Positions 1 through 6,239 of a DNA stretch of 8,388 bases are shown piece after piece. Below the pieces are notes generated by a model that worked only from the letters and a program-made list of their open reading frames with translations, did not search any database and was not told the origin of the DNA. The stretch spans positions 1 through 8,388 of the forward strand of contig JAITVR010000180.1 of the NCBI GenBank assembly GCA_031285695.1. Reading direction: 5' to 3'. Positions within the stretch are counted from its first letter, which is position 1. Each line of letters opens with the position of its first letter. The DNA comes from Prevotellaceae bacterium. GTDB lineage: Bacteria > Bacteroidota > Bacteroidia > Bacteroidales > UBA932. The position numbers were made by a program, and so were the translations under genes.

Positions 1-1
1 A

Positions 2-628
2 GCCGTGTTTTTTTCAAACGCTGCCAACGATGAAATTTTCAAAGATTTTCCGCACGAATTTGAGTGCCGCATGAATTTTAAGCTCTCGGAAAACGGGCTT
101 GAGCACAAGGTTACCTTCATTAACCACAGCGGTGAAAACATGCCGCTGGGCGTAGGCTACCACACGCCTATCGTTGTTCCGTTTGTGAACGGTAGCGACA
201 AAAACAGCTACAAGATTATGCTCTCCGCAGGCAAGCGATGGGAGTTGAACGAGCGCACGTTACCAACCGGTAACATGCTTGACCTCACGACTGACGAGGC
301 TTTGCTGCGTACTACAGGAATTAATCCCTTGGGAAAAGCATTGGAAAACGCTTACACCAACGAGCCTATTACCGTGGATGGAAAACCGTACAACGGCGCA
401 GTGCTAACGCACGAACCAAGCGGCATGCGCGTGTTTTACGAGGTGGACAAAGAGGTTAAGGATTGGACGCTGTGGAACAACGGCGGCGATGCGGGTTACA
501 TTTGTCCCGAGCCGCAAACTTGGGCTATCAATGCGCCAAACGTGAAGCTGCCCGCCGAAAAAACGGGATTTCAATCGCTTGCTCCCAAAGCAACGTGGAG
601 TTCGGTAAGCAAGGTTTATGTGAAGTAA
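2..628 (+). CDS. Aldose 1-epimerase-like protein, 5' end cut off by the window
   Basis: This is the C-terminal part of a galactose mutarotase-like (aldose 1-epimerase superfamily) protein. The family interconverts alpha and beta anomers of hexoses, or of sugar phosphates in some branches, usually in the cytoplasm. The reading frame is open to the left edge, and about 209 codons are present against roughly 270-330 in complete members, so the GTG at 5-7 is probably internal. Visible hallmarks are the G-Y-H-T-P segment (histidine codon at 161-163), matching the conserved substrate-binding histidine region, and C-P-E-P-Q-T-W with a glutamate at 509-511, where the family has its catalytic base. 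The run G-L-E-H-K-V-T-F-I-N-H-S-G-E-N-M-P-L-G is also typical. The true substrate cannot be told from this fragment. The gene ends 17 bases before a hairpin terminator and faces the ATPase gene. Confidence 0.85.
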   Translation, partial: AVFFSNAANDEIFKDFPHEFECRMNFKLSENGLEHKVTFINHSGENMPLGVGYHTPIVVPFVNGSDKNSYKIMLSAGKRWELNERTLPTGNMLDLTTDEALLRTTGINPLGKALENAYTNEPITVDGKPYNGAVLTHEPSGMRVFYEVDKEVKDWTLWNNGGDAGYICPEPQTWAINAPNVKLPAEKTGFQSLAPKATWSSVSKVYVK

Positions 629-644
629 AATTTATTGCGCCAAC

Positions 645-686
645 AAAAAACGAAGCAATTTCATTTTGAAGTTGCTTCGTTTTTTT
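645..686. terminator. Bidirectional intrinsic terminator between convergent genes
   Basis: A perfect 14-base inverted repeat (645-658 with 672-685) has the core CGAAGCAA/TTGCTTCG, and its outer arms are A-tracts on the left and T-tracts on the right. Pairing can continue inward, with one G-U, to a loop near 663-667. Because the hairpin is flanked by A on one side and T on the other, it can act as a rho-independent terminator for the epimerase gene on the plus strand and the ATPase gene on the minus strand. The ATPase stop codon begins 6 bases beyond it. Function is inferred from structure only. Confidence 0.85.
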
Positions 687-691
687 GTAGC

Positions 692-1924
692 CTACATTTT
701 ATCCGTCAAAAATCCTTGAATTAGCTTTGCACCATTGTGAACGGTGTTTAAATTCAAGTTTACAATAAATTTGTGTGCAATATTTTCCTCCTCACAAAAG
801 CGGTTTAGCGCCTGTACGCTAATCGGTTTATCCAGCGTTTTACACTTGCACTCTACAGCAGCTTTTGTGGTTAGCATTGACAGCACAAAATCCACTTCCG
901 CGCCATCGGTGGTGCGGTAAAACTGCAGGCTGCCGCCCACACCCTTATTGCGCCAAAGCGAAAGCAGAATGCCATTTTCAAAAACCGCTCCGTTGTCGGC
1001 ACGAAATGCTAACTCATTAAAATTTTGCTCAATCAAGTTGCGCAAGCCCAAATCGCAAAAGTAAACTTTTTTCATTTTACCAATTACCTTGCGCTTGTTG
1101 ACAAAATATGGCTCTATCAGCTTAATAATGTACATTTGTTCAAGCAAATACAGGTACTCTTCGCAAACTTTGTAGGGCAATCCGCATTCGCGGCTCAGCT
1201 CGTTTACGTTTACCAAATTTCCAATTTGCGCCGACAACAACCGCAGCAGCTTATTAAAGCCAACGCTGTGCTCATTCTTAACGTAATTACGCACATCGTG
1301 CATGAGGTAGGTTTGGTAAATATCGTTCAAAATTTCTGCCTTATCCTCCTTACTTTTTGCTAAAGCTGCACGAGGGAAACCGCCATAAATCAAGTACTCG
1401 GCAAACAGCTGCTCTATGGGTAATGTCAGCGCCGAACTTTCGGTGTTGGCGTCAAAGGCTTGAAAAAGTGCATACAATTTTTCGTCATAAAATTGCAAGT
1501 ACTCGGCAAACGAAAGTGACAGCACCTCAACAATGCGCACCCTGCCCGCAAGCGACTCCTCCACTTTTTGCAAAATATCGAGCGAAGAGCTGCCCGTGCA
1601 AAGAATTTTCAACTTTTCGTGCTTGTCCACAAGCAGCTTTAGCATGGTTGAAACGCCGTTGATGTACTGAAATTCGTCAACTAACAAAAAGCCGTTTAGC
1701 TCCTCGTTTAAGTACACTTTTAGGTACTGCTCAATGAGAGATAGCTTCTGAAACAGCGCTGCAATTTCAGCATCTTGCCCATTCAAAAAAACGGTTTTTT
1801 TGCCCGCAACAAAGGTTTTCATTAGCGAAGTTTTGCCCACCTGTCGCGCGCCAATTAGCACAACAATAGATGTTTGCTTGAATCCGTTTTCAATTTTTTT
1901 TAGATAAAATTCTCGTTTTTGCAT
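692..1924 (-). CDS. AAA-family ATPase with DUF4143 and nuclease-like C-terminal region
   Basis: This 410-residue protein belongs to the AAA_14/DUF4143 group of stand-alone ATPases, common and patchily distributed in Bacteroidota and archaea, with no well-established function. Walker A is G-A-R-Q-V-G-K-T (25-32) and Walker B is L-L-V-D-E-F (80-85, D83/E84). A sensor-1-like C-T-G-S-S-S lies at 109-114, and the L-A-G-R at 125-128 (R128) is followed by the family segment L-S-F-A-E-Y-L. Residues about 205-300 hold the winged-helix-like DUF4143 region. The C-terminus has E-V-D-F (343-346) and E-C-K (358-360), arranged like a PD-(D/E)xK nuclease core, as often seen in this family. The start at 1922-1924 gives the usual N-terminus, ending shortly before the P-loop. 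There is no Shine-Dalgarno, and a -7 element lies about 22 bases upstream. No toxin, antitoxin or operon partner is visible. Its sequence looks more AT-rich than that of the downstream plus-strand genes, consistent with a mobile accessory gene, but this is inference. Confidence 0.9.
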   Translation of the reverse strand: MQKREFYLKKIENGFKQTSIVVLIGARQVGKTSLMKTFVAGKKTVFLNGQDAEIAALFQKLSLIEQYLKVYLNEELNGFLLVDEFQYINGVSTMLKLLVDKHEKLKILCTGSSSLDILQKVEESLAGRVRIVEVLSLSFAEYLQFYDEKLYALFQAFDANTESSALTLPIEQLFAEYLIYGGFPRAALAKSKEDKAEILNDIYQTYLMHDVRNYVKNEHSVGFNKLLRLLSAQIGNLVNVNELSRECGLPYKVCEEYLYLLEQMYIIKLIEPYFVNKRKVIGKMKKVYFCDLGLRNLIEQNFNELAFRADNGAVFENGILLSLWRNKGVGGSLQFYRTTDGAEVDFVLSMLTTKAAVECKCKTLDKPISVQALNRFCEEENIAHKFIVNLNLNTVHNGAKLIQGFLTDKM

Positions 1925-1931
1925 ATAAAAA

Positions 1932-1975
1932 ACCGATATTTTTTACAAATATATACTATTTTACCGATATTTTTA
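1932..1975. repeat. Direct repeat ACCGATATTTTT around the ATPase promoter
   Basis: The word ACCGATAT followed by a T run and A occurs at 1932-1945 and again at 1963-1975, offset by 31 bases (about three helical turns). A shorter match, ACCGATTT, sits at 2076-2083. The first two copies flank the minus-strand -7 element at 1946-1953, a layout compatible with an operator pair. The region is very AT-rich, so only the ACCGA core carries much information. Confidence 0.45.
1946..1953 (-). promoter_or_regulatory. Bacteroidota -7 promoter element for the ATPase gene
   Basis: The minus strand reads TATATTTG, an exact match to the Bacteroidota primary-sigma -7 consensus TAnnTTTG. Transcription would start a few bases downstream, near 1939-1941, leaving a leader of about 15 bases before the ATG. 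I see no convincing -33 TTTG at the expected spacing. Confidence 0.5.
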
Positions 1976-2131
1976 TCTATTTAGACAAAAAAACCGCCAT
2001 AATTTTATCTAAAATTCATTAAAACACTGAAAATCAAACACAAATGAAATTTCAAATAATGATTAACAAAATAACACCGATTTAGTAACAGATTTTGAAA
2101 AATGGCATTTCATTTTTATCGCTAAAAATTG

Positions 2132-2139
2132 TAACTTTG
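2132..2139 (+). promoter_or_regulatory. Bacteroidota -7 promoter element for the aminotransferase-paaK genes
   Basis: TAACTTTG matches TAnnTTTG exactly. It lies 49 bases before the aminotransferase start, implying a leader of about 40-45 bases with no Shine-Dalgarno. The -33 element is not clear. This would be the main promoter of the plus-strand aminotransferase and paaK genes, and possibly of the ACT gene. Confidence 0.5.
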
Positions 2140-2188
2140 GAGTTTACACAAATGAGTTTGAAACAATTCATAATTTTTAATTGAATAC

Positions 2189-3502
2189 ATGAGCAATCCT
2201 TTTGCGGCCTACCGCGCACAAATTCAAGCCGCTATTGACCAGTACAACCTTCCCGATTTTGGGCGCGCCACAATACGCGAAATTGTGGGCATAGCCAATA
2301 AAATAGAGCAGCTTACGGGCGAGCGCTACATTCGCATGGAAATTGGCGTGCCCGGTTTGCCGCCCTCGCGCATTGGCGTAGAGGCCGAAATTGCTGCGCT
2401 CAATGCAGGCGTGGCGGCAAAATATCCGGCGCTTGAGGGAATGCCCGAGCTGAAGCAGGAGGCTTCGCGCTTCATCAAAGCGTTTATAAATGCCGATGTG
2501 AAGCCCGAAGGCTGCGTGCCGGTGGTGGGCTCTATGCAGGGCACTTTTGCAGCGTTTGTTACGGCCAGCCAGTGCGATGCAAAAAAGGATACGGTGCTTT
2601 TTATTGACCCGGGATTTCCGGTGCAAAAATTGCAGCTAACGGTGCTTGGCGTGAAGTACGAATCGTTTGATGCGTACGAATATCGTGGCAAAAAGTTGGG
2701 TGAAAAAATTGCCGAATATTTGGAAAAAGGTAACATTGCCGCCATTATTTACTCCAACCCGAATAACCCTGCGTGGATTTGCCTTACGGAAGATGAGCTG
2801 CGCATGATTGGCGAGCTGGCCACCCAACACGATGCGATTGTGATTGAGGATTTGGCGTACTTTGCCATGGATTCGCGCAAGGATTTAAGCCGTCCTTTTC
2901 AGGCGCCGTTTCAGCCCACCGTTGCCCGATATACCGACAACTATATTCTGCTAATTTCGGGTTCAAAAGCGTTTAGCTACGCCGGTCAAAGGATTGGCAT
3001 AGCGGGAATTTCCGATAAGCTGTTTTCTCGTCAATACGAAAATTTGAAGGCGCGCTACGGCGTTGGCGGATTTGGCAATGTGCTTGTAAACCGAGTGCTG
3101 TACTCCGTTTCGGCGGGCACGGCACACTCGGCGCAGTACGCGCTGTGCGCCATGTTTAGGGCTGCCAACAATGGCGAATTCAACTTTCTTGCCGAGGTGA
3201 GCGAGTACGGAAAACGTGCCAAAAAAATGAAGGAAATTTTTCTGCAAAACGGCTTTGAACTTGTGTACGACAAAGACCTTGGCGAGCCGCTGGGCGATGG
3301 ATTTTACTTTACCGTGCGCTACCCAACTATGACCGGAAGCGAGCTGATGAAAGAGCTGATGTTTTACGGCATTAGCGCCATATCGCTGGTTACCACGGGC
3401 AGCAAGCAAGAGGGATTGCGCGTTTGCTCCTCGTTTGTTCAAAGCGAACAATTTGACGATTTGGAGATAAGATTGAGGGCATTTGCGGAGGAGCATAAAT
3501 AA
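2189..3502 (+). CDS. Class I/II pyridoxal-phosphate aminotransferase
   Basis: This 437-residue cytoplasmic fold-type I aminotransferase transfers an amino group between an amino acid and a 2-oxo acid. The Schiff-base lysine is K260 in S-G-S-K-A-F-S-Y-A-G-Q-R-I-G, with the phosphate-binding arginine R268 following. The S-N-P-N-N-P motif (189-194) supplies the cofactor-contacting asparagine N193. E-D-L-A-Y (220-224) supplies D221, which pairs with the pyridine nitrogen, and Y224. R411 in G-L-R-V-C-S-S-F is placed to bind the substrate carboxylate. Two small departures: N-N-P is followed by A-W rather than the usual T-G, and the protein is about 40 residues longer than typical aspartate aminotransferases. 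The substrate is not readable from sequence. The downstream paaK and ACT genes suggest aromatic or branched-chain amino acids. paaK starts 37 bases after its stop, so the two are probably co-transcribed. Confidence 0.9.
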   Translation: MSNPFAAYRAQIQAAIDQYNLPDFGRATIREIVGIANKIEQLTGERYIRMEIGVPGLPPSRIGVEAEIAALNAGVAAKYPALEGMPELKQEASRFIKAFINADVKPEGCVPVVGSMQGTFAAFVTASQCDAKKDTVLFIDPGFPVQKLQLTVLGVKYESFDAYEYRGKKLGEKIAEYLEKGNIAAIIYSNPNNPAWICLTEDELRMIGELATQHDAIVIEDLAYFAMDSRKDLSRPFQAPFQPTVARYTDNYILLISGSKAFSYAGQRIGIAGISDKLFSRQYENLKARYGVGGFGNVLVNRVLYSVSAGTAHSAQYALCAMFRAANNGEFNFLAEVSEYGKRAKKMKEIFLQNGFELVYDKDLGEPLGDGFYFTVRYPTMTGSELMKELMFYGISAISLVTTGSKQEGLRVCSSFVQSEQFDDLEIRLRAFAEEHK

Positions 3503-3539
3503 TTTGTAACCAGTATAATTTGTATAATCTATATAACCC

Positions 3540-4841
3540 ATGATTTGGAACCCAACAAAAGAGTGCATGAGCGCTGACGAAAAGCACCACCTACAAAGTC
3601 AACGGCTGCGCAAGCTGGTGGAAACTGTGTACCACTGCACACCTTTTTATAGGCAAAAAATGCAGGAGCTAGGCTTGCTGCCCGACGACATAAAGTCAAT
3701 TGACGACATTGTAAAGTTGCCGTTTACCACCAAGCAAGATTTGCGCGACAACTATCCCTACGGACTTTTTGCCGTGCCAATGTCGCAAATTATTCGGCTG
3801 CACGCCTCGTCGGGAACCACAGGGCGGCCAACGGTGGTGGGCTACACGCGCCGCGATTTGAGCATTTGGTCGGAAATGATTGCGCGCTGTCTCAGCGCAT
3901 ACGGTGCCGACCAAAACGATATTTTTTCCGTAGCTTACGGCTACGGCTTATTCACCGGCGGGCTCGGCCTGCACTACGGTGTAGAGCATTTGGGCGGCAC
4001 GGTAATTCCCATGTCGAGCGGCAACACCTGCAAGCAAATTCAGCTCATGCACGACTTTGGCGCAACGGCTTTTGCCAGCACACCATCGTACGCGCTGTAC
4101 ATAGCCGAGGCAATGGAAAAAGCAGGAATTCCGCGCGAAAAATTTAAGCTTCGCATTGGCGTTTTTGGCGCCGAACCGTGGACGGAAAACATGCGCCGCG
4201 AAATTGAAAATAAGCTGGGAATAAGCGCCTACAACATTTACGGCTTGAGCGAAATTATGGGACCGGGCGTATCGCACGAGTGCGAGCAAAAGGACGGTTC
4301 GCACATTGTTGACGACCATTTTTATCCCGAAATCATTTCGCCAGAAACGCTACAATCGTTGCCCTACGGAGAACAGGGCGAATTAGTTTTTACCACGCTT
4401 ACCAAAGAAGGACTTCCGCTGCTGCGTTATCGCACCAAAGATTTGTGCTCGCTCAACGCTGAAAAATGTGCGTGCGGCCGCACCAGCGTTCGCATGAGCC
4501 GCATTGTGGGGCGCAGCGATGACATGCTCATTATTCGCGGCGTAAACGTTTTTCCATCGCAAATTGAAAGCGTAATTTTGGAAATGAAGGAGCTGGAACC
4601 GCACTACCTGCTCGTAATTGACCGCGTGAATAACCTCGATATGCTTGAGGTGCAGGTGGAGGTTCGCGACGGATTTTACTCTGATGAAATTACAAAAATG
4701 GTAGAGCTGAAAAAGAAAATTGCCCACCGCCTGCATAGCGTTTTGAGCATTAGCGCTGACATAAAGTTGGTGGAGCCCTACACCATGCAGCGCAGCGAGG
4801 GCAAGGCGCAGCGCGTAGTTGACAAGCGAAATTTAAAATAG
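3540..4841 (+). CDS. paaK: Phenylacetate-CoA ligase (AMP-forming)
   Basis: A 433-residue member of the PaaK branch of adenylate-forming enzymes, which join an aryl acid (phenylacetate or a relative) to coenzyme A with ATP cleaved to AMP. Length matches the family (about 430-440). The ATP-binding P-loop is S-S-G-T-T-G-R-P-T (90-98). I-Y-G-L-S-E-I-M-G-P-G-V-S (233-245) is the adenine/aryl pocket motif, and the ribose-binding aspartate is D301 in Y-R-T-K-D-L. The hinge motif G-R-S-D-D-M-L-I-I-R-G-V-N-V-F-P-S spans 324-340, and the C-terminal catalytic lysine is K422 in E-G-K-A-Q-R-V. A C-A-C-G-R segment lies at 310-314. The start M-I-W-N-P is the usual N-terminus. In gut-type anaerobes this enzyme often works with indolepyruvate ferredoxin oxidoreductase, in either direction of aryl-acid and amino-acid conversion. 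That oxidoreductase is not in this window. The exact aryl substrate is uncertain. Confidence 0.93.
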   Translation: MIWNPTKECMSADEKHHLQSQRLRKLVETVYHCTPFYRQKMQELGLLPDDIKSIDDIVKLPFTTKQDLRDNYPYGLFAVPMSQIIRLHASSGTTGRPTVVGYTRRDLSIWSEMIARCLSAYGADQNDIFSVAYGYGLFTGGLGLHYGVEHLGGTVIPMSSGNTCKQIQLMHDFGATAFASTPSYALYIAEAMEKAGIPREKFKLRIGVFGAEPWTENMRREIENKLGISAYNIYGLSEIMGPGVSHECEQKDGSHIVDDHFYPEIISPETLQSLPYGEQGELVFTTLTKEGLPLLRYRTKDLCSLNAEKCACGRTSVRMSRIVGRSDDMLIIRGVNVFPSQIESVILEMKELEPHYLLVIDRVNNLDMLEVQVEVRDGFYSDEITKMVELKKKIAHRLHSVLSISADIKLVEPYTMQRSEGKAQRVVDKRNLK

Positions 4842-4912
4842 TTTACGGTTTACGAGTTAACAAGTTTACAAACTTATTAACTCGTAAACTTGTTAACTGT
4901 AAACTCATAAAC
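4841..4912. repeat. Composite palindromic repeat between paaK and the ACT gene
   Basis: Nearly the whole 81-base gap is built from variants of the words GTTTAC and GTTAAC in both orientations. A perfect 13-base inverted repeat pairs 4848-4860 with 4877-4889, and pairing can continue inward (4862-4867 with 4870-4875). A competing pairing matches 4841-4869 with 4884-4912, including a 15-base perfect core (4855-4869 with 4884-4898). No T-tract follows, so it does not look like an ordinary terminator. It may be a dispersed intergenic palindrome or a switchable leader structure for the ACT gene. Confidence 0.75.
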
Positions 4913-4922
4913 TATTCAAGCC

Positions 4923-5348
4923 ATGACCATCAAACAACTTTCCGTTTTTATAGAAAATAAAACCGGCCGCATAAACGAGGTAACTAAAATTCTTGCCGCC
5001 AACAACATCAATATGACCGCCTTCAGCTTGGCTGAAAACGCCGAATTTGGCATACTGCGCATGGTGGTGTCCAACGTCGATTTGGCAGTAAAAATTTTGA
5101 AGGAAGCGCGCTTTGGCGTGAACGTAACCGATGTGGTTTGCTTCACGCTCAGCAACGTGCCCGGCGCGCTGTCCACCATTCTCGACTTGCTTTCCAAGGA
5201 GCAAATTTTTATCGAATACATGTACGCTTTTTCGCAGGGCGAAACCGCCAACGTAGTCATTCGCCCCACCGATGTGGACAGGTGCATCGATATTCTTACC
5301 GAAAATAAAACCGAGCTGCTGAGCAAGGCAAATTTGAGCCAAATATAG
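4923..5348 (+). CDS. Tandem ACT-domain amino-acid-binding protein
   Basis: This 141-residue protein consists of two ACT domains and nothing else. The first (about 1-70) has the ligand-loop glycine G15 in E-N-K-T-G-R-I and the following I-L-A-A-N-N-I-N-M helix-strand. The second (about 72-141) has G81 in S-N-V-P-G-A-L and I-L-D-L-L-S-K-E-Q-I-F-I-E-Y. ACT domains bind amino acids at their interfaces and control enzymes or regulators. Free-standing tandem-ACT proteins of this type commonly sit beside paaK and indolepyruvate oxidoreductase genes. I infer it senses an aromatic or branched-chain amino acid linked to the neighbouring ligase and aminotransferase; no enzymatic motif is present. It is 81 bases after paaK, across a palindromic repeat that could uncouple its expression. 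The start is the first ATG, immediately before the conserved first strand. Confidence 0.9.
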   Translation: MTIKQLSVFIENKTGRINEVTKILAANNINMTAFSLAENAEFGILRMVVSNVDLAVKILKEARFGVNVTDVVCFTLSNVPGALSTILDLLSKEQIFIEYMYAFSQGETANVVIRPTDVDRCIDILTENKTELLSKANLSQI

Positions 5349-5410
5349 CGCAAGGCAAGCGCCCACAGTAGGAATTTTAAAGTTGTAGCTGTTTTGTAAC
5401 ATTCATGTCC

Positions 5411-5418
5411 TATATTTG
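5411..5418 (+). promoter_or_regulatory. Bacteroidota -7 promoter element for the response-regulator gene
   Basis: TATATTTG matches TAnnTTTG exactly and is flanked by CCTA and TAGG, forming a small dyad (CCTA, six bases, TAGG, 5409-5422). TTTTG at 5392-5396 is the nearest -33 candidate, but its 14-base gap is shorter than usual. A start site around 5423-5425 would put the upstream ATG (5431) only about 6-8 bases from the RNA end and the second ATG (5443) about 18-20 bases away. Confidence 0.5.
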
Positions 5419-5430
5419 TAGGGCACAAAA

Positions 5431-6123
5431 ATGAGTACCAAAATGTCACAAAAAATTCTCATAGTGGACGATGAGCAGGATATTTGCGAAATTCTTGCCT
5501 TCAACCTCGCCAACGAGGGCTACGAGGTAAGCTGCGCCTACTCGGCCGAAGAAGCGCTGGAAAAACTCACGCCCGAGCACGCGCTCGTGCTGCTCGATGT
5601 GATGATGGGCGGCATGTCGGGCTACAAGCTGGCCGAAACGCTGCGGCGCGATGGCAAGCAAACTCCCATCATTTTTCTTACCGCCAAAGGCTCGGAAAAC
5701 GATATGCTCACCGGCTTTTCGGTGGGTGGCGACGACTACATTTCAAAACCTTTTTCGATAAAAGAAGTTACGGCGCGCGTAAAAGCTGTGCTAAAGCGCC
5801 ACCGCGCCACCACCGAGGCAAGCGATAAACTTTCTTTTAGCAACCTAAGCATAGATAAGGTTAGGAAGGAAATTGTGCTTGACGGCAACAAAATTCTTTT
5901 GACCAAAACCGAGTTTGAAATCCTGCTGCTGCTGGCCGAAAATTCCTCACGCGTTTTTTCGCGCGAGGACATCATCAACAGCGCGTGGCGAGACTCGCCC
6001 TACATTACCGAGCGCACGGTGGACGTGCACATTGCCCGCCTGCGCAAAAAGTTGGGCAAGTTTGCCATGCTCATTTCCAACCGCTCGGGCTACGGCTACC
6101 TATTTGATACCGCTGCTTTGTAA
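5431..6123 (+). CDS. OmpR/PhoB-family response regulator
   Basis: A DNA-binding two-component response regulator of 230 residues. The receiver domain (about 8-122) shows acidic residues D13 and D14, phospho-acceptor D56 in V-L-L-D-V-M-M, switch threonine T84 in F-L-T-A-K, and K106 in I-S-K-P-F. The C-terminal winged helix (about 135-228) has the recognition-helix segment R-T-V-D-V-H-I-A-R-L-R-K-K-L-G (195-209) and the wing R-S-G-Y-G-Y-L-F. All phosphotransfer residues are present. An in-frame ATG at 5443 gives M-S-Q-K-I-L-I-V-D-D, the more typical N-terminus, and would allow a normal leader from the predicted promoter, so the true start may be 12 bases downstream. The sensor kinase follows 116 bases later. 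The gene order and domain type resemble PhoB/PhoR, but phosphate control is not shown by the sequence, and no target sites were identified. Confidence 0.95.
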   Translation: MSTKMSQKILIVDDEQDICEILAFNLANEGYEVSCAYSAEEALEKLTPEHALVLLDVMMGGMSGYKLAETLRRDGKQTPIIFLTAKGSENDMLTGFSVGGDDYISKPFSIKEVTARVKAVLKRHRATTEASDKLSFSNLSIDKVRKEIVLDGNKILLTKTEFEILLLLAENSSRVFSREDIINSAWRDSPYITERTVDVHIARLRKKLGKFAMLISNRSGYGYLFDTAAL

Positions 6124-6148
6124 AAACACTGCGAATAATCTTTGAGCT

Positions 6149-6179
6149 TTGTCATTGCGGGCTTGACCCGCAATGACAA
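6149..6179. repeat. Perfect hairpin between response regulator and kinase genes
   Basis: The core arms GTCATTGCGGG (6151-6161) and CCCGCAATGAC (6167-6177) are perfectly complementary around the loop CTTGA, and two more T-A pairs extend the stem to 13 base pairs. No T-run follows, so it is a poor intrinsic terminator. The words GTCATTGCGGG and CCCGCAATGAC resemble dispersed intergenic palindromes I know from several bacterial genomes. It lies 26 bases after the regulator stop and could change RNA stability or the regulator-to-kinase expression ratio. Confidence 0.8.
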
Positions 6180-6239
6180 CATTAGGGTTAAATTGTCTCA
6201 GCAGGATAACTTTAAAACTCACGACTTTTTTACAACTTT

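Noticed and set aside
5..7. GTG as the true start of the epimerase-like gene
   Set aside because: The frame remains open to the window edge, and the product would lack about a quarter or more of the family's usual length, so the gene almost certainly begins upstream.
2045..2054. Ten-base palindrome TGAAATTTCA in the divergent intergenic region
   Set aside because: It is composed mostly of A/T in a very AT-rich stretch and is not placed on either predicted promoter, so chance is a sufficient explanation.
3503..3539. Possible internal promoter (TATAATTTG-like) before paaK
   Set aside because: The TTTG is preceded by AT rather than TA at the required positions, so the TAnnTTTG pattern is off by one base, and the 37-base gap fits co-transcription.
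2963..3568. A 201-codon minus-strand open frame opposite the aminotransferase
   Set aside because: It lies antisense to a gene with intact catalytic motifs, and its predicted protein has no recognisable domain; long antisense frames are expected here from codon bias.
5348..5362. GCGC...GCGC mini-hairpin after the ACT gene as a terminator
   Set aside because: The stem is only four base pairs and no T-tract follows.
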